64,000 nucleotides of DNA from Ricordea florida. Its lineage: Eukaryota; Cnidaria; Anthozoa; Corallimorpharia; Ricordeidae. The translations under genes and the position numbers were made by a program. Of this stretch, positions 58,643-64,000 are shown one piece after another (position 1 is the stretch's first letter; the number at the start of each line of letters is the position of its first letter). The DNA is taken from the NCBI GenBank assembly GCA_949710005.1, contig OX453278.1, positions 8,151,097 to 8,215,096 on the forward strand, given 5' to 3'. The notes beneath the pieces were generated by a model. It worked only from the letters and a program-made list of their open reading frames with translations. It did not search any database and was not told the DNA's origin.

Positions 58643-61093
58643 ACTCGGGCTTTCCGAAGGAAACGCCCGAGGTTTAAATTCGGCTTCGTTATTTTTTTTT
58701 TCCTTCAGTCACAAATCGCCGTAGAGCTCTTACGGCGCATGCGTAGAATTTGTATGGTGCGCATACAGTTACGAGCGAACCTTTTATCATGAACCATGCT
58801 ATGACTGCTTTATCAAATGGACTATCTATCGAAAATCATGCTATATCAAATCAGCTATCTCCTGTTAGCTTACGTAGAAATCGTCGCATGGGTAAACGTG
58901 ATCGAGAACCCAGCAGATTGCCAGTTCGAATTTTGAAGTGTCTGAGAAACAAAAGCAGAAAGCTGAAGGAGTTTGTCTTCAAACGTATCTGTGCGAGTTT
59001 ACCGAAGTCTTCCAAGCTTTGCTGTTATGTGAAGGTTAGAAACTTATAAAATATGAATGTAGTACAAAGATAACGAGCTTAAATAAAATTACACAACATG
59101 AAAAGAGGCTTTTGTTTAATTGCGCTAGCAGGGTTTATCAAGGGTTGATGAAGCTTGAATTTCGAGCAAATCGGTATTTATCATTGTTTACCTGTAATAA
59201 TTTGATGTGCCGGTACAAAAAGCAGCCCCATATATCAAATTTTTGTCAATTTAAACTGAGTACAGACATAGAGAAGAACCCTGGTCCTACTCCAATGTAT
59301 ATTGACCCAAGCAAAACAATATCAGCCCCTTGTAGCCAAGGAAATGAGCTAGTATTTGGACAGAATTCTGGACAACAATGTGTTGCAATGAGTTTATGCT
59401 CTTTGATTTACAATAGCAAACAAGGAATCCATTCAGCTAATAACCTCATGGAAATAATGAATATTGGAAATCAGTTGTATTCAGGTTTGCCTCAGTTTGC
59501 CAGGCAATCCTTTTTAATGCAGTCAGAATTACCATCAATGCTAAATGTGTTCGAAACTGACCATCAACTTCAGTACAGTGAAAGCTACACTGGTACTATT
59601 CATTAAGAAGCTGCCATAGAAGGATATCAATACTGTACTTCTTTGCTAAGAGCCTTTGAATCACTTTTGGCTGAAAACTACACTAATTTTGTATTGACAG
59701 TAGGGTGAAATGCTATTGCTATCTATTGTAATGGTAATGTGGGGTTTAAAATATTTGATTCTCATGCAAACGATTCATATGGTAGAAGCCATGCCCAAGA
59801 TACATGTGAGCTGCTTGAAGTATTGTCTCTTAGTGACTTAGTGCATTATTTTCAGAGTATACAGAACAATATTATGTTTGAGGTGAAAGAACTAATAAAT
59901 TAATGAAGCTGAAAATGACATACTCGTTCAGACTTGTGTTTGTGAAACCATGAAGTTTAAGTTAAGTACTACTGTGACTATTTATTCACTTTGCTGTTCT
60001 ATAATGAAATCCTGTGCTTATCGGACTTCAAAAACATTATCTTCTATTTGTCGGTAATGGCAAAAGGTTATGTGATAGTTTATCTTTAGATATGAATTCA
60101 CCATCCAATAACAATTTGCCCAAAAGTGTTGATTTTTGTGGAGTTGAAGTAATTTTTGACCTTAAAAGTGATATCACTGAGGGAGTATTGTTTGAGTCTG
60201 TGCAAAGCAAATCTGTTCTCCAAAATATTATACAGAATAATAGTGAATGCACAGGGTTTTTGATATGGTTCGCATCTTTTTGTGTTCGCTGTATTTCAAA
60301 ATCCATACAAAAATCAAAATATGTATATTCCCTCTTGATCTATGATGAAAGTCAAATGACTCCCATTCAATATAAAGATAAATAAGATAAATAAATAAGA
60401 TAAAGATAAATGGTATTGCTTGTCTAGTTAAGGCTATTAGAAATGTTCAAAAAACATATCATTCAGCAGAACATTACCAAATACAGTTTGTGTCATGTTC
60501 AACCAAATCTGCTAACAAGAATGAATGAAAAAGGATAATGAAAAATTAAAGGCAGAAACAGAATTATAAAGGCATGGAACCATCAAGGAAGAGAATATTA
60601 TTGGAAAGAAAACAAGCAAATGATTCTACAAATAAAAAAGAACTGCAAAAGAACCGAGCACAAAAATACAAAACAATGGATGCATTTAAGAAACAAAGGT
60701 TGTTAGACAAACATGCAGAAAAATACAAAACAACGGATACAGCTAAAAACCAAGATTTATTAGACAAACATGCAGAAAGATAAAAGACAATGGATGCAGC
60801 TAAAAAACAAGAAATGCTTGAGAAACGCAAACAAAAATACTATGGCAATAAGAATAAAAATGTGGAATCATGTATTGAAATGTTTAAGAAGAAAATAAAG
60901 GAAGGGCCATATTATATATGTTGTTATATATGTTTCTGACGTCACCTGATTCAGGGCCAACAAATCTGGTGTCAAATAACTTTGAGATTTTCACGTTGCT
61001 TAAAGACGACTTGTGTAGCGTTCGACTTCTACATAGTCTACATAGCAAGATGTTGAAAGAAAGCCCGAGTTCACGCAGTCATGCGTCTAGTTT
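58643..61093 (+). mobile_element. Helitron-type element (non-autonomous or truncated), 2.45 kb
   Basis: Its limits come from comparison with the unsplit copy at 50449-51504. The left end ACTCGGGCTTTC is inverted at 61059-61070, then a hairpin (ACGCA-GTCA-TGCGT, 61073-61086) is followed directly by CTAG and T. A hairpin before CTRR with insertion ahead of T is the mark of Helitron 3' ends, and an internal offset inverted repeat is known for Helitron2/Helentron types. The left end does not show the classical 5'-TC. It carries the 2A/peptidase pseudogene. Confidence 0.7.
59112..60945 (+). pseudogene. Helitron-associated protein N-terminal part: 2A-like peptide, cysteine-peptidase-like domain, K/E-rich repeats
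   Basis: At 59265-59288 the frame encodes DIEKNPGP (residues 52-59), the ribosome-skipping 2A consensus DxExNPGP. It is followed by a peptidase-like segment with GQNSGQQCVAMSLCSLIYN (candidate catalytic Cys) and MNIGNQLYS, the pattern of OTU/papain-fold domains in coral Helitron proteins as I recall them. After the TAA at 59605 the homology goes on (EGYQYCTSLLRAFESLLAEN), is stopped again, and reads NGNVGFKIFDSHA. 60014-60385 continues it. 60574-60930 holds three or more repeats of QKYKTMDAxKKQ and ends GPYYIC, where the element is cut. Several stops make it non-functional. Confidence 0.7.
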
Positions 61094-61875
61094 GTTTGGA
61101 AGTGAACTGTCGCAGCGAAACACGTTAATTAAAGTGAAAATATTTTGGCACTTAAATTTTATCAGCAGTCCAAAGCATGGGATATTTGCGAAATCTTGTT
61201 TTAATCAGTTTACGATCCCAAGGTTTCCCACGGAAGAAAGCGAAATTTCATTCAGGAAGATTTTGGTCACGTGCTAGGCAACAGGTAGTCGCGGAAAGTG
61301 TGAGAACATTACTAGTATTGACAGCCGGTAAAATATGAGAATTGAAAATAAAAAGCCGACAAATTTAGGCCAGATCCGAAATTTTATTTTGAACCCTGAT
61401 TCATATTATGCGTTTCAAATTTTTGTAGAAGTGAATGTCGATGTTTTTTTTATTCGCGTTCGTCGTTCTGTTGTTTTCTAAACTCTAAAATTCAAGAAAT
61501 AAATTCTCGGGTATAATTTAATATATTGAATCTTTATTAGATTACCTACTAAAAGTAGGGATTATGCCAGACTTTTGTAATATCTTTTATGTAATATCTC
61601 TTGGTTTCAGAACTGTTTTCACGTGTCTGTAAAAATCTGAAAAATAATTTTTCTTTTCAATTACCCGGCAGAAGAAACCTGAAATAGGATTTCCTTAATC
61701 GATTAAGTTTTTAAGAAATAACGATCTAAAAGGACATACAAATGCATTTATTTGCACGCACCGACCTTGGCCTTAAGCCAGAGACGTCATCCTATTGTGA
61801 CGTCACATTCTATTGTTACGGACGGACTCGCATAGCGCCATGACAAAGTGGTACTCCGTAGGACGGAGTAACCAC

Positions 61876-62048
61876 AAAAAAGTTGGCAGGTATAGCACTG
61901 TGGAAGATGTGCTTCCAACATAGGCAGAATCACCCATGAAAGAAGCTGCAGGGGAAAGACGTCTCAACTATGAACCAAAACGATACACTATTCTGATTCA
62001 GTCTACTTAGCTGCAAGACCGTCAGCATAGACGAAAAGAGCCACACAT
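61876..62048. other. Short spacer
   Basis: Nothing recognised. Confidence 0.4.
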
Positions 62049-62630
62049 CTTATTCCAAAATGGCCGCCATTTAAATATTCTTTTGTTTTTATTCAAATTA
62101 CCCTTGGCACCTTCGCGGGTGTCCTTCGGAAAAAAATTCGTACGCGCGTTGTTTTAAAGTAAACTACCACAAACTATATATCAATAGAAAGGTAAAGAAC
62201 TGTAGAATTCGAAAAAAAATATCCGTTGTTGGGCAGAGCCATTATTGAGAAGAAAGAAGCCAATAAACCGAAAACGACCGAGTCAGTCATTCCGCCGAAT
62301 TAATCGGGTATCAAACGCAGCCACTACTGCAAAAGAACTGCACAATGTAAATCAGCAAGCATCAACCTCTAAAAGCGTGTCGGGGATTAGCTTTAATTTA
62401 GATATTTCTCATTTTACGGCCGCGAACGCAACGGGGTCGGCAAATTATTCGCTACGACAACTTTACGGGTCTATAAAAATAAAGATAACCAATAAGAATT
62501 ACGAAAAAGCCTGACACCCTTTTAGAGATTGAAAATTCAAAAAAATATTTTACCTTGAACGAGGCATCAAGGTCTAATTTAAATAAAAACAAAAGAATAT
62601 ATAAAAGCGGCCATTTTGGAATAAGTATTG
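62049..62630. mobile_element. TIR element (CTTATTCCAAAATGGCCGC ends)
   Basis: The left end CTTATTCCAAAATGGCCGC and the right end GCGGCCATTTTGGAATAAG are inverted, and the match extends into TATTCTTTTGTTTTTATT. An 89-codon frame (62245-62514, basic N-terminus) lies inside; no transposase domain was recognised. Confidence 0.65.
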
Positions 62631-62802
62631 TGGGGATAGTTTCTAAAGAAACTGGTGCTGCGTCGGTGGGAAATTGAAACACAAGAAATTGGATAAATCA
62701 AACAAGTTGATTAAGTAAGTTATACCACCGTAAGGTGATTGGGAGGTGCTGACGTTTCGAGCGTTAGCCCTTCGTCGGAGCGAATTCCATTTTGGAATAA
62801 GG
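62631..62802 (-). mobile_element. Penelope-like terminal fragment
   Basis: It contains TTTCTAAAGAAACTGGTGCT and GCTGACGTTTCGAGCGTTAG, phrases of Penelope terminal repeats in cnidarians. CCATTTTGGAATAAG occurs on both sides (about 62614 and 62788), a possible 15-bp target duplication. Confidence 0.55.
62748..62781 (-). ncRNA. Hammerhead ribozyme motif, degenerate
   Basis: The minus strand has the minimal type I layout: a CUGANGA box, stem II AGGGC-UAAC-GCUC, then GAAAC and GUC. Here the first box reads CCGACGA instead of CTGACGA, changing the conserved U4. The rest of the core is intact. Such motifs are established in Penelope-like elements. Self-cleavage is probably lost or weak. Confidence 0.65.
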
Positions 62803-62993
62803 CACATACAACTACAGTTACCAGGAGCGAATCACCTGCTGCAATTACTTATAAGTGTCCTGAATGTTACCTGTCACGCAACTACGTGACACATCAAGTT
62901 TACTTCAAACAAAACTTGGACCTTCATATACCAAACACGTCACATCGCCATCTTTGTTTGTGCAAGGGATCACGTCAAAAGTAATTTTGTATC

Positions 62994-63528
62994 ATGGAAT
63001 TGCTCTGGTCTACACTGTGCTACGCACTCGCCACCCTCGTGGTTCTTGTGGTCGCGGCACTTGGCAGGAAAGCTTTGTTAACATTGGTCGCAACTAATTG
63101 GTACCAGAAGTGGTGGGTAGGCTTTGAAAACCGCTATGCAGAGTTCGGTAAAGAGGCTTTCCATCCAGCGAAGCAAAAGCTCTCTGAACAGCTCAAGAAA
63201 ACCTTGCAATCGATCGGTGGCGACGTTGTGGAAATTGGAATCGGTGGTGGTGCAAACCTGAGCTACTATCCACCCGGAACTTCTCTCATAGCCGTGGGAT
63301 TTGAGTCCCTTCGCTGAAAAGGTTATCCGTGAAAACATCAAGAAATTGTCCTCGAATATCAACCTTAAGAGATGCGTTGTTGCATCGTGCGATGATATGA
63401 ATCCAAAGGAAGCGACCGGCGTGGCAGATAAATCGGTCGCCGCTGTGGTGTGTACAAATTTGATGTGCTCACTGACCGAGTCGCAACTAAAGAAAACTCT
63501 TCAGGAAATCAAGAGAGTTTTGAAACCA
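62994..63528 (+). CDS. Gene E: METTL7-like methyltransferase, first exon with 1-nt frameshift
   Basis: The exon opens with MELLWST and an anchor (about 7-30) and carries EIGIGGG as motif I. It shifts frame in the GGG run at 63296-63298, just after LIAV. Dropping one G restores the family pattern (AVDLSPFAEK) and a full exon of 534 nt ending LKP with the strong donor GTAAGTATC at 63529. VVCTNLMCS follows the usual place. Exons 2 and 3 would lie beyond the window. The single extra G is either a true null mutation or a sequencing or assembly error in a homopolymer; everything else looks intact. Confidence 0.75.
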
Positions 63529-64000
63529 GTAAGTATCAACTCCCATTGCGGTACAGGCTGTTAGTAGCATTATCAAGTTCTTTTTTGTGTGTTTCTATTT
63601 CCCACCAACGCAGCGCCATTGTATTTAAAAACCAATTATCCGTATTAGTAGCATTCTCAACACAGACTAAAAATTTCCTGTGATGAAAGTTGGGCGTACC
63701 TGCAAAATTCCACGGCTCTACAAATTCCGACGAACCCTCCCGGCTTAGTTAGAGAAAAATATCGTCGTGCTTTGTGAGTTCTTTTGTCAGCGCCAAAATT
63801 CAAATTAAATTTTTCCTTTTATAATCTTCATGAGCTAGATTTTCCCTTATTTCTGGGAACTCTAAAGGGAAACTAAAAGTAGTGCGACATAGCGGGGATT
63901 CGAGATGACCGATGGTATATGACTGAAAAAAAAAATGAGTTTGAGTTAGACATAATCGGGCTCTTGGAGATAGCGAGGTTCGACTGTATTTCTACCAGTC
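63529..64000 (+). other. Start of gene E intron 1
   Basis: Non-coding to the window edge. No microexon is present yet; in relatives it lies 0.95-4.2 kb further on. Confidence 0.6.

Larger units (their letters stand above)
58370..61875. mobile_element. Copy of the GTGGTTACTCC TIR element split by an insertion
   Basis: 58370-58642 and 61094-61875 together match the complement of 50449-51504. The same conserved open stretch (60 codons ending ISFRKILVTC) appears in both copies simply because the repeats are alike. Confidence 0.85.

Overview
The window looks like nuclear DNA from a cnidarian, most likely a reef-building coral. It is AT-rich, has intron-containing genes with GT-AG splice sites, and is packed with repeats: a tRNA-derived SINE, 5'-truncated LINEs with short microsatellite tails, Penelope-like fragments, Helitron-type elements and many TIR or foldback elements. 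The species cannot be fixed from the sequence alone.

Host genes. A single-exon cytochrome P450 lies at 1326-2810 (+). The rest of the host coding content is one family: methyltransferase-like 7 / thiol S-methyltransferase-type proteins (METTL7/TMT1-like), each with an N-terminal membrane anchor and a SAM-dependent methyltransferase fold. Four genes can be rebuilt over three exons: A 12792-15976 (+), B 18597-22189 (+), C 30971-24212 (-) and D 53142-48918 (-). A fifth, E, starts at 62994 (+) and runs out of the window. All four complete genes share the same design: a long first exon, a 34-nt microexon carrying the GG(R/K)F(Y/F)F(L/V)EHV strand, and a last exon of about 245 nt in phase 1. There are also a broken first exon (28301-28700), an orphan but open first exon (45326-45859) and a truncated last exon (17640-17782).

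Layout. 0-7 kb: SINE, MITE, CYP gene, foldback repeats. 7.2-11 kb: a decayed Helitron-type polyprotein fragment (ubiquitin-protease-like, zinc finger, DUF6570, start of a Helitron-like N domain) inside a repeat whose version without the insert lies at 37.9-38.3 kb. 11-24.3 kb: a direct duplication carrying genes A and B plus the tail of convergent gene C. 24.2-31.8 kb: gene C with duplicated first exons. 31.9-34.1 kb: a LINE with an RT domain. 34.3-44.2 kb: nested TIR transposons, two with clear target-site duplications, and a 69-bp minisatellite. 44.2-46.9 kb: a Penelope GIY-YIG fragment, an orphan first exon, and an insertion of unknown origin. 48.9-53.1 kb: gene D. 54-57.4 kb: a TIR element holding about 31 copies of an 82-bp repeat. 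58.4-61.9 kb: a TIR element interrupted by a 2.45-kb Helitron-type insertion that encodes a 2A-like peptide and a cysteine-peptidase-like domain. 62-64 kb: a TIR element, a Penelope end with a degenerate hammerhead ribozyme, and gene E.

Biology. The methyltransferase genes probably encode ER or lipid-droplet enzymes that methylate small thiols or similar substrates. That function is inferred from the named family, not shown here. The window is best read as an actively duplicating tandem gene family being rearranged by transposons. Several insertions can be dated relative to the duplications, because paralogous sites without the insertion are present in the same window.
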